Source: an uncultured Fusobacteriaceae bacterium (GTDB lineage: Bacteria > Fusobacteriota > Fusobacteriia > Fusobacteriales > Fusobacteriaceae). From it: a stretch of DNA of 8,544 nucleotides. The notes beneath the pieces were generated by a model. The model made no database searches. It was not told the DNA's origin and worked only from the letters and a program-made list of their open reading frames with translations. Made by a program: the position numbers and the translations under genes. Location: the NCBI GenBank assembly GCA_947072715.1, contig CAMTJB010000031.1:1-8544 (forward strand). Reading direction: 5' to 3'. This document shows, in pieces, positions 1 to 6,955 of the stretch (position 1 is the first letter of the stretch; each line of letters starts with the position of its first letter).

Positions 1-467
1 TACTTATTGTAGTGTCAGTTTTTTCTATAGTTTTTTTAGGTAAAATTATAGGAATGGATAAAAATGGAATATTTTATGCTGCTATTGCTAGTGTTGTAAT
101 TTCCCAAAATGTGGAAATAATGAAAAAAGCTTCAATAGAAAGAATTTGTGGAACTATAATAGGAGGAGTAGCAGGAATAGCTTTAACATATAGTGATTTG
201 TTGTATAATTCAAAATTTCAATTAGTCTTTATTGTCATTGGACTAGGACTTGTAATGTATTTTTGTGAAATTATATTAAAAACTTCTTCATCAATAGCTT
301 GTATAGTATTTTTAGCAGTTATTTTAAAAATTAGTTTAAAACCTTATATTGAATATACGGTGCTTAGAATATTTGAAACATCTTTTGGAGTTATAGTAAC
401 TGTAATTTATTATAATTATTTAAAAACATTGAGAATAATGTGTAAAAAACAATTAAATGAATTGTAA
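1..467 (+). CDS. FUSC / aromatic acid exporter-type membrane protein, C-terminal part (5' truncated by window)
   Basis: The reading frame is open to the left edge: the codons from position 3 read L-I-V-V-S-V before the GTG at 12. The true start is therefore outside the window and GTG 12 is only an internal valine. About 155 residues remain. They contain some six hydrophobic segments separated by short Lys/Arg-containing loops, so this is a multi-pass inner-membrane protein. The stretch with N-G-I-F-Y-A-A-I-A-S-V-V-I-S-Q followed by K-K-A-S-I-E-R-I-C-G-T-I-I-G-G matches the usual FUSC/ArAE signature: a small-residue helix ending in Q, then an amphipathic segment with a conserved Arg before a glycine-rich helix. 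Family members are thought to export aromatic acids or related compounds, but no substrate can be read here. There is no large cytoplasmic C-terminal domain, so this looks like a short family member. No clear terminator follows it. Family call moderately sure; function unknown. Confidence 0.65.
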   Translation, partial: LIVVSVFSIVFLGKIIGMDKNGIFYAAIASVVISQNVEIMKKASIERICGTIIGGVAGIALTYSDLLYNSKFQLVFIVIGLGLVMYFCEIILKTSSSIACIVFLAVILKISLKPYIEYTVLRIFETSFGVIVTVIYYNYLKTLRIMCKKQLNEL

Positions 468-578
468 ATAGGTATTAGTATAAGAAAAGCAGCGAACAGT
501 AATTTAGGAATAATGACTTGATATAGATCTTTATAAACTGTAAAAGAACATTTTCGAAGTGGAGAGCTAAAATTAATG

Positions 579-608
579 TTGACATTATGCATAAAAAATT
601 AGTATCAT
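579..608 (+). promoter_or_regulatory. Predicted sigma-70-type promoter of the lysR-family gene
   Basis: A perfect -35 box TTGACA lies at 579-584. An 18-bp spacer separates it from TATCAT at 603-608, which matches five of six consensus -10 bases. Transcription would start near 615, giving a leader of about 50 nt before the regulator gene. It is the best -35/-10 pair I found in this AT-rich gap. It implies that the regulator has its own promoter rather than depending on the membrane-protein gene upstream. Confidence 0.55.
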
Positions 609-628
609 CAAATTATACTATAAATAAA

Positions 629-642
629 ATGTATAGATACAT
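629..642 (+). promoter_or_regulatory. Small dyad in the lysR leader (possible autoregulatory site)
   Basis: The sequence ATGTAT-AG-ATACAT is a perfect 6-bp inverted repeat with a 2-bp centre. It lies between the predicted promoter and the ribosome binding site of the regulator gene. LysR-family genes are often autoregulated, so a binding site here would be plausible. Its left arm and centre share the word TGTATAGAT with 1671-1679 upstream of the metabolic operon. Short dyads are common by chance in DNA this AT-rich, so this is only a candidate. Confidence 0.3.
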
Positions 643-666
643 AAATTTTAGTAATAAAGGAGTCCT

Positions 667-1554
667 ATGATGACTATTTTGCAGATGAAATATTTAGATT
701 CTATTGTTAGAAATAAAAGTATTACAAAAGCAGGAGAGGAACTCTTTGTTTCTCAGCCTGGGATATCTAAATCCTTAATTGAACTAGAAAAAGAGTATAA
801 TTTAAAGTTTTTTCAAAGAAAGAATAATAAACTTATAATAACAGAAGAGGGGTTCTATTTTTGGGAAAAAATAAGAAAGATACTGCAAGATTTAGATGAT
901 ATATCTTCAGAGATGAGCTATTTTGGAAAGAAAAGAAGTTCGTTAACAGTAGGGATAACTCCTATGATTGGTGTTTTTTTATTTCCAACTGTGTTTACAA
1001 ATTTTCATTGTAATTTTCCGAATACTCAGGTAAATATAATAGAGAATGGATCGTTTAATATTTTTGAAGCAGTAAAAAATGATGAAATAAATATAGGATT
1101 TTTAATTAGGGGAAAAGCTGAAGATAAATTTGTTGATAAAAAGATTAATGTTTTTCCCATTAAAACATCAAAACTTGTATTTGTAGTAGGAAAGAATCAT
1201 AAATTTTCTAAAAGGAAAAAAATTAGTTTTAAAGAGATAGGAAGAAATCCAATAGTTCTCTTAAAGGTGGGATCGTATCAAAATTTTAAAATAATCGATA
1301 CTTTTAAAGAGATGGGAATAGAGCCAAATATAGAATTTTTTACAAATCAGCTAAGTATTACAAAGAATCTTCTTCAAAATGGAGAAACTGGAAGTTTTTT
1401 TATTAAAGAATATATTGAAAATGATAATGATATAGTTTCTATTGAGCTTGAAGAAAATATAGAGATAGAGATTTTATTTGCATGGAAAAAAGATTGCTTA
1501 GTAAATAAAATTTTATTAGATTTTATAAAAAGTGTAAAAGAAATAAAGTTTTAA
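667..1554 (+). CDS. LysR-family transcriptional regulator
   Basis: The 295-residue length is typical of LysR-type regulators. Residues about 3-62 form the winged helix-turn-helix, including S-I-T-K-A-G-E-E-L-F-V-S-Q-P-G-I-S-K-S-L (18-37), the most conserved LysR block. A linker helix follows (about 63-88), and residues from about 92 have the pattern of the periplasmic-binding-protein-like effector domain (L-T-V-G-I-T-P at 93-99). There are two adjacent start codons, ATG 667 and ATG 670. The AAGGAG at 657-662 is 4 nt from the first and 7 nt from the second. Since other genes in this window use 6-10 nt, 670 may be the real start. The gene lies directly upstream of, and co-directional with, the propionate operon. 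It has its own predicted promoter and downstream hairpins, which suggests a local regulator of that operon. The effector is unknown, though a CoA-pathway acid such as succinate or propionate is a reasonable guess. The family call is secure; the target is inference. Confidence 0.93.
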   Translation: MMTILQMKYLDSIVRNKSITKAGEELFVSQPGISKSLIELEKEYNLKFFQRKNNKLIITEEGFYFWEKIRKILQDLDDISSEMSYFGKKRSSLTVGITPMIGVFLFPTVFTNFHCNFPNTQVNIIENGSFNIFEAVKNDEINIGFLIRGKAEDKFVDKKINVFPIKTSKLVFVVGKNHKFSKRKKISFKEIGRNPIVLLKVGSYQNFKIIDTFKEMGIEPNIEFFTNQLSITKNLLQNGETGSFFIKEYIENDNDIVSIELEENIEIEILFAWKKDCLVNKILLDFIKSVKEIKF

Positions 1555-1583
1555 ATGATAATGATAATAGTGATAATGAAGAT

Positions 1584-1646
1584 AAAAAGAGTGACTGTTC
1601 TATACTAATCAAGAATTGGTATTATAGGAAATAGTGACTCTTTTTT
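1584..1646 (+). terminator. Long imperfect hairpin with T run after the lysR-family gene
   Basis: The outer stem is AAAAAGAGT (1584-1592) with ACTCTTTTT (1637-1645), 9 bp. After a G/G mismatch, 6 bp follow (1594-1599 with 1630-1635, one G-U). Next come CTATA (1600-1604) with TATAG (1623-1627) and CTAAT (1605-1609) with ATTGG (1615-1619, one G-U), with bulges at 1628-1629 and 1620-1622. The loop is the 5 nt at 1610-1614. T6 at 1641-1646 closes the element on the + strand, and the A run at its left end would serve on the - strand. It begins 29 bp after the regulator stop codon, as expected for an intrinsic terminator. The stem is long and irregular for a simple terminator. Confidence 0.6.
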
Positions 1647-1677
1647 AGTATGAAATATAAATTTTAAAATTGTATAG

Positions 1678-1719
1678 ATCATGTAAGTATAACTTTTAGT
1701 TATGATTACATGATTTTTT
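1678..1719 (+). promoter_or_regulatory. Second hairpin/dyad with T run: terminator and/or LysR-type operator
   Basis: The arms ATCATGTAA (1678-1686) and TTACATGAT (1706-1714) are perfect 9-bp inverted repeats. Inside them ATAAC (1689-1693) pairs with GTTAT (1699-1703) around TTTTA, with only GT/GA mismatched between the two stems. A run of T follows (1714-1719), so as RNA it would make a good intrinsic terminator. As DNA, the inner dyad fits the LysR-family T-N11-A rule (T1690 to A1702). Its centre is about 64 bp upstream of the start predicted from the -10 at 1748-1753, the usual position of the LysR recognition site. The sequence cannot say which role applies, and both are possible. Confidence 0.5.
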
Positions 1720-1744
1720 GTTTCTAAAAAAAGTATTTAAGTTA

Positions 1745-1753
1745 TGTTAGAAT
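1745..1753 (+). promoter_or_regulatory. Candidate extended -10 promoter of the propionate operon
   Basis: TG-T-TAGAAT is an extended -10 element, with TG one base before a hexamer matching TATAAT at five of six positions. No good -35 box lies 16-18 bp upstream, which suits a promoter that needs an activator. Transcription would start near 1760, leaving a leader of roughly 94 nt before the first operon gene. Other AT-rich hexamers nearby could also serve, so the assignment is tentative. Confidence 0.4.
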
Positions 1754-1774
1754 CAATTTAAATAAGGTGCTGAG

Positions 1775-1806
1775 TTTTAAAACAAACAAATTTGTTCTGA
1801 TTAAAA
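1775..1806 (+). repeat. 32-bp dyad in the operon leader
   Basis: The layout is TTTTAA, 4 bp, AACAAATTTGTT, 4 bp, TTAAAA. It is symmetrical about 1790/1791, with a perfect 12-bp palindrome at the centre (1785-1796) and matching 6-bp outer arms. It lies downstream of the predicted transcription start and about 48 bp before the first gene of the operon. It could be a protein-binding site or a leader hairpin. No T run follows directly, so it is not a clear terminator. Chance in AT-rich DNA cannot be excluded. Confidence 0.3.
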
Positions 1807-1853
1807 TCATTTTTTAATTAAGTTTAGATAAATTTATTAAAAGGGAGAGAGCT

Positions 1854-3347
1854 ATGGAAAAACGTATTCTATGTGAGGAATTAAAGGGCAAAATCATGAC
1901 GGCAGAACAAGCTATAGAGTTTATAAAACCCTCTATGGTAATTGCAGCTAGTGGATTTACCCCTTCAGGGTATCCTAAAGCAGTTCCTCTTGCTTTAGCT
2001 GAAAAAATTGAAAGAACAGGAGGTAAATATGATTTGACACTTATTACAGGTGCTTCTGTAGGGGATGAATTAGATGGGGCATTGTCAAGGGTAGGAGCAA
2101 TTTCACGGAGATACCCATATCAAACAAATGGATCAATGAGAAAATGTTTGAATGAAGGTTGTGTGAAATATCAAGATATGCATTTAAGTCATGTTGGTCA
2201 ATGGATGAATTATGGTTTCTTTGGAAATATAGACATAGCTTTAATAGAGGCATGTATGATAACAGAAAATGGAGGGATTGTTCCAACTACCTCAGTGGGG
2301 ATAAGTCCACAAGCAATAGCTAATGCAGATATGGTAATTGTAGAAATAAATACAACTCAGCCTTTAGGACTGAAAGGGTGTCATGATATTTATATGGTTG
2401 AAAATCCCCCTTATAGAAAAGCAATACCTTTAAAACATCCAGGGGATAGGATAGGAACAGATTACATACCTTGCGATCCAAAGAAGATAGTAGCAATAGT
2501 TTATTGTGATATTCCAGATAAAACAAGGGATTTGGGAGAGATAGATGAAGATTCTAAAAAAATATCTCAACATATTATAAAATTCTTTGAATCAGAAGTA
2601 GAAGAGGGAAGGTTACCTAAAAATTTATTGCCATTACAATCAGGAGTAGGGTCTGTAGCTAATGCAGTATTAGGAGGACTTATAGACTCTAAGTTTGAAA
2701 ATCTTACTTGCTTTACAGAAGTTATTCAAGATTCTATGCTCGATCTTATAGATGCAGGAAAGGTAAAAGTGGCATCTGGAACATCTTTTACCCCATCTGT
2801 AAAAGGATTAAAGAAATTATTAGATAATATAGAACACTATTCAAAATATTGCATATTAAGACCTCAAGAAATATCAAATAATCCAATTCTTGCAAGGCAG
2901 TTAGGTGTTATTTCAATGAATACAGCAATAGAAATAGATATTTATGGACATGTTAATTCTACGATGATTATGGGAAGTAAGATGATGAATGGAATAGGAG
3001 GATCAGGAGATTACACAAGAAATGCTTATATTTCAATGTTTGCAACTGTATCTACTGCAAAAAATGGATTGATTTCATCTATTGTACCAATGGTTTCACA
3101 TGTTGACCATACGGAGCACGATGTACAAATAGTTGTTACAGAGCAAGGATTAGCAGATTTAAGAGGATTAACTGCAAAAGAAAGAGCTTTATCAATAATT
3201 AACAATTGTGCTCATCCTGATTATAAGCTATTACTATTAGAATATTTTAATAAAGCGTGCCTTGAGATTGGAGGGCATGAACCACATGTAATTGGGGATG
3301 CGTTATCATGGCATGATAAATTTTTAAAAACAGGAAGTATGAAATAA
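1854..3347 (+). CDS. scpC: Acetyl-CoA hydrolase/transferase family CoA-transferase, probably propionyl-CoA:succinate (or succinyl-CoA:acetate) CoA-transferase
   Basis: This is a cytosolic enzyme of 497 residues, the normal length of the AarC/Cat1/ScpC (YgfH) group, which moves CoA between short acids through a glutamyl-CoA thioester. The probable catalytic Glu is E289 in F-T-E-V-I-Q-D-S (287-294), by position and motif the equivalent of AarC Glu294. The glycine-rich CoA-binding block N-G-I-G-G-S-G-D-Y is at 379-387, and V-V-T-E-Q-G-L-A-D-L-R-G (427-438) is another family signature. The start is supported by GGGAG at 1843-1847, 6 nt before the ATG. It is the first gene of the operon, 25 bp from the mutase gene. 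That context argues for succinate as CoA acceptor and propionyl-CoA as donor, releasing propionate and making succinyl-CoA for the mutase. Acetyl-CoA or acetate as partner cannot be ruled out from sequence. The symbol follows the E. coli sbm operon and is by context. Confidence 0.9.
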   Translation: MEKRILCEELKGKIMTAEQAIEFIKPSMVIAASGFTPSGYPKAVPLALAEKIERTGGKYDLTLITGASVGDELDGALSRVGAISRRYPYQTNGSMRKCLNEGCVKYQDMHLSHVGQWMNYGFFGNIDIALIEACMITENGGIVPTTSVGISPQAIANADMVIVEINTTQPLGLKGCHDIYMVENPPYRKAIPLKHPGDRIGTDYIPCDPKKIVAIVYCDIPDKTRDLGEIDEDSKKISQHIIKFFESEVEEGRLPKNLLPLQSGVGSVANAVLGGLIDSKFENLTCFTEVIQDSMLDLIDAGKVKVASGTSFTPSVKGLKKLLDNIEHYSKYCILRPQEISNNPILARQLGVISMNTAIEIDIYGHVNSTMIMGSKMMNGIGGSGDYTRNAYISMFATVSTAKNGLISSIVPMVSHVDHTEHDVQIVVTEQGLADLRGLTAKERALSIINNCAHPDYKLLLLEYFNKACLEIGGHEPHVIGDALSWHDKFLKTGSMK

Positions 3348-3372
3348 AAAATAGAGTTTAGGAGGATTTTAA

Positions 3373-5049
3373 ATGATTAAAGAGGAAAAATTAACTTCTA
3401 TTAAAGAAATGGTTAAAAAATTTGATGCTGTAGTAGAAAAAGGATTAGAAAAAAGACCAGAAAAAAGAGAGGTATTTAAAACTGCATCAGGAGATATTGT
3501 AAATAGACTTTATACTCCAAATGATATAGAAAATTTTGACTATGAGAGAGATTTAGGAGTTCCAGGACAATATCCTTATACGAGAGGGGTACAGGATACA
3601 ATGTATAGAGGAAAAGATTGGACAATGAGAATGTATGCTGGGTTTGCCACAGCAGAATTATCAAATGCAAGATATAAATATCTAATAGAGCAAGGGTCTA
3701 TGGGATTATCTGTAGCCTTTGATTTACCAACTCAAATAGGATATGACTCAGACCATGAATTAGCTGAAGGAGAAGTTGGTAAAGTAGGAGTTGCAATAGA
3801 CTCTTTAGCTGATATGGAAATACTTTTTGCAGGTATTCCACTAGATAAAGTAAGTACATCAATGACAATAAATGCTCCTGCAGGAGTACTACTAGCTATG
3901 TATTTAGCTGTTGCTGAAAAACAAGGTGTAACTTTTGATAAGTTAAGCGGAACTATTCAAAATGATATTTTAAAAGAATATATAGCAAGAGGAACATATA
4001 TTTTTCCGCCAATTCCTTCAATGAGATTAATTACTAATATATTTGAATACTGTTCAAAAGAAGTTCCTAAGTGGAATACAATTTCAATCTCAGGATATCA
4101 TATTAGAGAGGCAGGTTCTACAGCAGCTCAAGAGGTTGGATTTACTTTGGCAGACGGTATTGCATATGTTGAAGCGGCTATCAAAGCAGGATTAGATGTA
4201 GATTCTTTTGCCCCTAGATTATCTTTCTTCTTTAATGCTCATAATGATTTGTTAGAAGAGATATCAAAATATAGAGCTGCAAGAAGACTATGGGCAAGAA
4301 TAATGAAAGAGAGATTTGGAGCTAAAAATCCAAAATCATTAGCTTTAAAATTCCATACTCAAACAGCTGGATCAACATTAACAGCTCAGCAACCAGAGAA
4401 CAACATAGTAAGAGTTGCTATTCAAACTCTTGCCGCTGTAATGGGAGGAACACAGTCACTACATACTAACTCAAAGGATGAAGCTCTTGCACTTCCAACA
4501 GAGAAATCTGTAATGGTAGCTCTTAGAACTCAGCAGATAGTTGCTAATGAAAGTGGAGTAACAAATACAATCGATCCTTTAGCAGGTTCTTATTACATAG
4601 AAGCTAAAACATCAGATATAGAGAAACAAGCTATGGAATATATCAAAAAGATAGATGAAATAGGTGGAGCAACAGTAGCAATTGAAAAAGGATATATTCA
4701 AGAAGAGATAATGAATTCTGCTTATAATACTCAAAAAGATATAGAGAGTGGAGAAACAATTATAGTTGGAATGAATAAATATATTGTAAAAGAAGAGCCA
4801 CCAAAAGGTCTTTTAAAAGTTGATCCAATTGTAGGAGAGCAGCAAAAAGCTAAAATAGCAGCATTAAAAGCAAAAAGAGATAATGCAAAAGTAGAAGAAA
4901 CATTAAAAGTATTAAAAGCTGCATGTCCAACAGATGAAAATTTAATGCCATTAATCCTTGACTGTGCAAGAAATTATGCAACTCTTGGTGAAATTTGTGG
5001 AGTAATGAGAGAGGAATTTGGAGAGTATAAACAAGCTGTAAAATTATAA
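3373..5049 (+). CDS. mcmA1: Methylmalonyl-CoA mutase, large (catalytic TIM-barrel) subunit
   Basis: The 558 residues cover only the substrate-binding barrel of methylmalonyl-CoA mutase. The C-terminal B12 domain is a separate gene downstream, as in the split mutases of archaea and some bacteria (the symbol is borrowed from these). Blocks that align with the Propionibacterium enzyme include Y-P-Y-T-R-G (67-72), [10 protein letters not shown] (111-120), [10 protein letters not shown] (193-202), S-I-S-G-Y-H (238-243) and [10 protein letters not shown] (358-367). The residues that contact methylmalonyl-CoA appear conserved: Y88 (Tyr89), R206 (Arg207) and Y242/H243 (Tyr243/His244). Tyr at the first position separates it from the isobutyryl- (Phe) and 2-hydroxyisobutyryl-CoA (Ile) mutases. 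In this fermentative context it would turn succinyl-CoA into (R)-methylmalonyl-CoA by adenosylcobalamin radical chemistry. AGGAGG at 3360-3365, 7 nt before the ATG, supports the start. Confidence 0.96.
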   Translation: MIKEEKLTSIKEMVKKFDAVVEKGLEKRPEKREVFKTASGDIVNRLYTPNDIENFDYERDLGVPGQYPYTRGVQDTMYRGKDWTMRMYAGFATAELSNARYKYLIEQGSMGLSVAFDLPTQIGYDSDHELAEGEVGKVGVAIDSLADMEILFAGIPLDKVSTSMTINAPAGVLLAMYLAVAEKQGVTFDKLSGTIQNDILKEYIARGTYIFPPIPSMRLITNIFEYCSKEVPKWNTISISGYHIREAGSTAAQEVGFTLADGIAYVEAAIKAGLDVDSFAPRLSFFFNAHNDLLEEISKYRAARRLWARIMKERFGAKNPKSLALKFHTQTAGSTLTAQQPENNIVRVAIQTLAAVMGGTQSLHTNSKDEALALPTEKSVMVALRTQQIVANESGVTNTIDPLAGSYYIEAKTSDIEKQAMEYIKKIDEIGGATVAIEKGYIQEEIMNSAYNTQKDIESGETIIVGMNKYIVKEEPPKGLLKVDPIVGEQQKAKIAALKAKRDNAKVEETLKVLKAACPTDENLMPLILDCARNYATLGEICGVMREEFGEYKQAVKL

Positions 5050-5135
5050 GTTAAAAATATAGTTTAAAGTTTAAGAAGAGTGAGAAAAAAATAGATTCTA
5101 TTATTGATTAAAGCAAATTAGGAGGAAAAAAAGGT

Positions 5136-5531
5136 ATGGATAGACTTATAAGAGTGTTAATAGCGAAGCCAGGATTAGATGGACATGATAGAGGTGCTAA
5201 AGTAGTAGCAAGAGCATTAAGAGATGCAGGAATGGAGGTTATATATACAGGTCTTAGACAGACGCCAGAAGAGATTGTAAATGCAGCTATTCAGGAGGAT
5301 GTAGATGTAGTTGCGTGCAGTATACTTTCAGGAGCCCACAATACACTACTTCCAAGAGTAAAAAAATTATTAATAGAAAGAGAAGCAGAGGATATATTGT
5401 TTATAGCAGGGGGAGTAATTCCAGCTGATGACATACCATTTTTAAAAGAGAATGGTATCGCAGAAGTATTTACACCTGGAACAACATCAACAGAGACAAT
5501 TGATTATATAAGAGCTAATGTAAGAAGTTAA
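5136..5531 (+). CDS. mcmA2: Methylmalonyl-CoA mutase, small (cobalamin-binding) subunit
   Basis: The 131-residue protein is a single B12-binding Rossmann-like domain. The D-x-H-x-x-G motif is D15-G-H17-D-R-G20; His17 would replace the dimethylbenzimidazole base as lower ligand of cobalt. S62-x-L64 and the G-G of A-G-G-V-I-P (91-96) are the other two conserved cobalamin contacts. The pattern through T-P-G-T (113-116) matches the C-terminal domain of one-chain mutases. It should assemble with the product of the preceding gene to form the active mutase. The gap between the two subunit genes is 86 bp, longer than the other gaps in this operon. AGGAGG at 5120-5125 lies 10 nt before the ATG. A stand-alone corrinoid protein for another mutase would be the alternative, but position and close motif match make that unlikely. 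Confidence 0.95.
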   Translation: MDRLIRVLIAKPGLDGHDRGAKVVARALRDAGMEVIYTGLRQTPEEIVNAAIQEDVDVVACSILSGAHNTLLPRVKKLLIEREAEDILFIAGGVIPADDIPFLKENGIAEVFTPGTTSTETIDYIRANVRS

Positions 5532-5558
5532 AGACATTTTTATATAAAGGGGTCTGAG

Positions 5559-6494
5559 ATGGAAAAAATAAAACAAGGTATTTTAAATAGAAATGTAAGA
5601 AGTGTAGCAAGACTTATAACAATGGCTGAAAATGGGCAAAGCGACGCTCTTAATTTAGTTAAAGAATTATATTACAAAACAGGTAATGCCTATGTAATAG
5701 GCATTACTGGTCCCCCAGGAGCAGGAAAAAGTACGCTTACTGATAAGCTTGCAAAAGAGTTTAGGAGTAAAGGAAAAAAAATAGGAATTATAGCTGTAGA
5801 TCCGACAAGTCCATTTACAGGAGGAGCTATATTAGGAGATAGGGTAAGAATGTCAGACCTTAATATGGATCCTGGAGTTTTTATTAGATCCATGGGTGCT
5901 AGAGGTCACTTAGGAGGAATATCAGAAAGTACAGGTGTAGCAATTGATATATTAGACATATATGGTTGCGATTATATCTTTGTAGAAACAGTAGGTGTAG
6001 GACAATCAGAAGTGGATATAGTAAAAGCTTGTGATACTACACTTTTAGTAATGGTACCTGGATTAGGGGATGATATTCAAGCAATAAAAGCTGGAATTAT
6101 GGAAATTGGAGATGTATTTGTAATAAATAAAGCAGATAGAGAAGGAGCTGAAAAAACAGCTAGAGAGATAAAAATGATGCTAGGAGTTGTGAAAGAAGGA
6201 TGGACTCCACCAGTGGAGATGACAGTAGCTGCAGAAGGGAAGGGTATTGATAAATTAACAGAAGCATTGATTAGACATCAGAGTTATTTAACAACTACAG
6301 GAACTGGATTTTTAAAGAAAGTTTCAAATAATAAAAATAAAGTTCTAACTCTTGTGAGAGAAAGAATAGAGAAAAAATTATTTGAAAAAACAGGAGATGG
6401 AAATCTTATAGAATATTTTTCAGAAAAAATTACTAAAAAAGAGATGGACCCTTATGAAGCAGCAGATCTTATAATGAAAAAAATGTATGAATAA
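5559..6494 (+). CDS. meaB: MeaB/ArgK-type G3E GTPase, methylmalonyl-CoA mutase chaperone
   Basis: The 311 residues match the usual MeaB length. The P-loop G-P-P-G-A-G-K-S-T is at 51-59, A-V-D-P-T-S-P-F at 79-86, G-A-R-G-H-L-G-G at 113-120, E-T-V-G-V-G-Q-S at 143-150, and the guanine-specificity motif N-K-A-D at 190-193. The helical C-terminus (about 255-311) corresponds to the dimerisation arm. MeaB binds methylmalonyl-CoA mutase and uses GTP to gate cofactor loading. It also protects the enzyme from inactivation and helps replace damaged cobalamin. Family members were once called ArgK and annotated as arginine transport kinases; that label would be wrong here, because the gene lies 27 bp after the mutase small subunit and 41 bp before the epimerase. 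AAGGGG at 5547-5552 sits 6 nt before the ATG. Confidence 0.96.
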   Translation: MEKIKQGILNRNVRSVARLITMAENGQSDALNLVKELYYKTGNAYVIGITGPPGAGKSTLTDKLAKEFRSKGKKIGIIAVDPTSPFTGGAILGDRVRMSDLNMDPGVFIRSMGARGHLGGISESTGVAIDILDIYGCDYIFVETVGVGQSEVDIVKACDTTLLVMVPGLGDDIQAIKAGIMEIGDVFVINKADREGAEKTAREIKMMLGVVKEGWTPPVEMTVAAEGKGIDKLTEALIRHQSYLTTTGTGFLKKVSNNKNKVLTLVRERIEKKLFEKTGDGNLIEYFSEKITKKEMDPYEAADLIMKKMYE

Positions 6495-6535
6495 TTATAA
6501 AAGGATTCAATTCAAGATAAAAAAGGAGATTTATA

Positions 6536-6934
6536 ATGAATGTAATGAAATTAGATCATGTGGGAATAGCGGTAAAAAATTTAGATGAGGCTCTAAAAAT
6601 ATATGAAGATTTAGGACTTGAAGTTCATGGAGTTGAAACAGTTGAACAACAAAAGGTAAAAGTTGCGTTTCTTCCAGTGGGAGATACAGAAGTAGAGCTT
6701 CTAGAATCTACTACAGAAGATGGACCTATTGCAAAATTTATTGAAAAAAATGGGGAGGGAGTTCAGCATCTTGCGTTTAAAGTTGAAGATATTGAGGAAG
6801 CTATAGCTGAAATGAAAGAAAAAGGATATAGAATGATTGATGAAACTCCTAGGTATGGAGCTGGAGGAGCTAAAATAGCCTTTATGCATCCTAAAGGAAC
6901 TAAGGGTGTTTTAGTAGAGTTAAGTCAAAGATAA
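6536..6934 (+). CDS. mce: Methylmalonyl-CoA epimerase (VOC family)
   Basis: The 132-residue protein is of normal length for this epimerase, with the paired beta-alpha-beta-beta-beta modules of the vicinal-oxygen-chelate fold. Probable metal ligands are H8 in L-D-H-V-G-I-A-V, E54 in T-E-V-E-L-L-E, H78 in V-Q-H-L-A-F-K-V and E128 in V-L-V-E-L. The second ligand is Gln in the Propionibacterium enzyme and appears to be Glu here. It interconverts (R)- and (S)-methylmalonyl-CoA, linking the mutase product to the carboxyltransferase substrate. AAGGAG at 6523-6528, 7 nt from the ATG, favours this start over the in-frame Met at residue 4. The gap to the next gene is 21 bp. Other VOC proteins (glyoxalase I type) share the fold, but the context makes the epimerase call firm. 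Confidence 0.94.
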   Translation: MNVMKLDHVGIAVKNLDEALKIYEDLGLEVHGVETVEQQKVKVAFLPVGDTEVELLESTTEDGPIAKFIEKNGEGVQHLAFKVEDIEEAIAEMKEKGYRMIDETPRYGAGGAKIAFMHPKGTKGVLVELSQR

Positions 6935-6955
6935 CTAAATGATAGGAGGCTAAAA

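Noticed and set aside
12..14. GTG as the start of the first gene
   Set aside because: The frame is open upstream to the window edge and the preceding codons continue a hydrophobic segment. No ribosome binding site is visible, so the gene is simply truncated.
527..670. A 47-codon open stretch on the + strand before the lysR-family gene
   Set aside because: It has no start codon with a ribosome binding site (its ATG at 587 lacks one), overlaps the predicted promoter and lysR leader, and its translation has no recognisable character.
1760..1853. A cobalamin riboswitch ahead of a B12-dependent pathway (prompted by GGTGCTGAG at 1766-1774)
   Set aside because: The leader is only about 94 nt, far short of the usual size, and I see no B12-box (GCCACTG-like) or the conserved junction elements. 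B12 riboswitches normally control synthesis or uptake rather than this pathway.
2044..2526. Antisense open frames inside the CoA-transferase gene
   Set aside because: They lack ribosome binding sites and have the low-complexity Leu/His/Ser-rich translations expected from the complement of an AT-rich coding sequence. The + strand gene is unambiguous.
5090..5102. A hairpin or attenuator between the mutase subunit genes
   Set aside because: The stem is only 5 bp of mostly A-T pairs with a 3-nt loop and no T run, which is too weak to call a terminator.
5559..6494. Arginine/lysine transport ATPase (ArgK) identity
   Set aside because: This is a legacy annotation of the MeaB family. The NKAD motif and position between mutase and epimerase genes point to the mutase chaperone GTPase.
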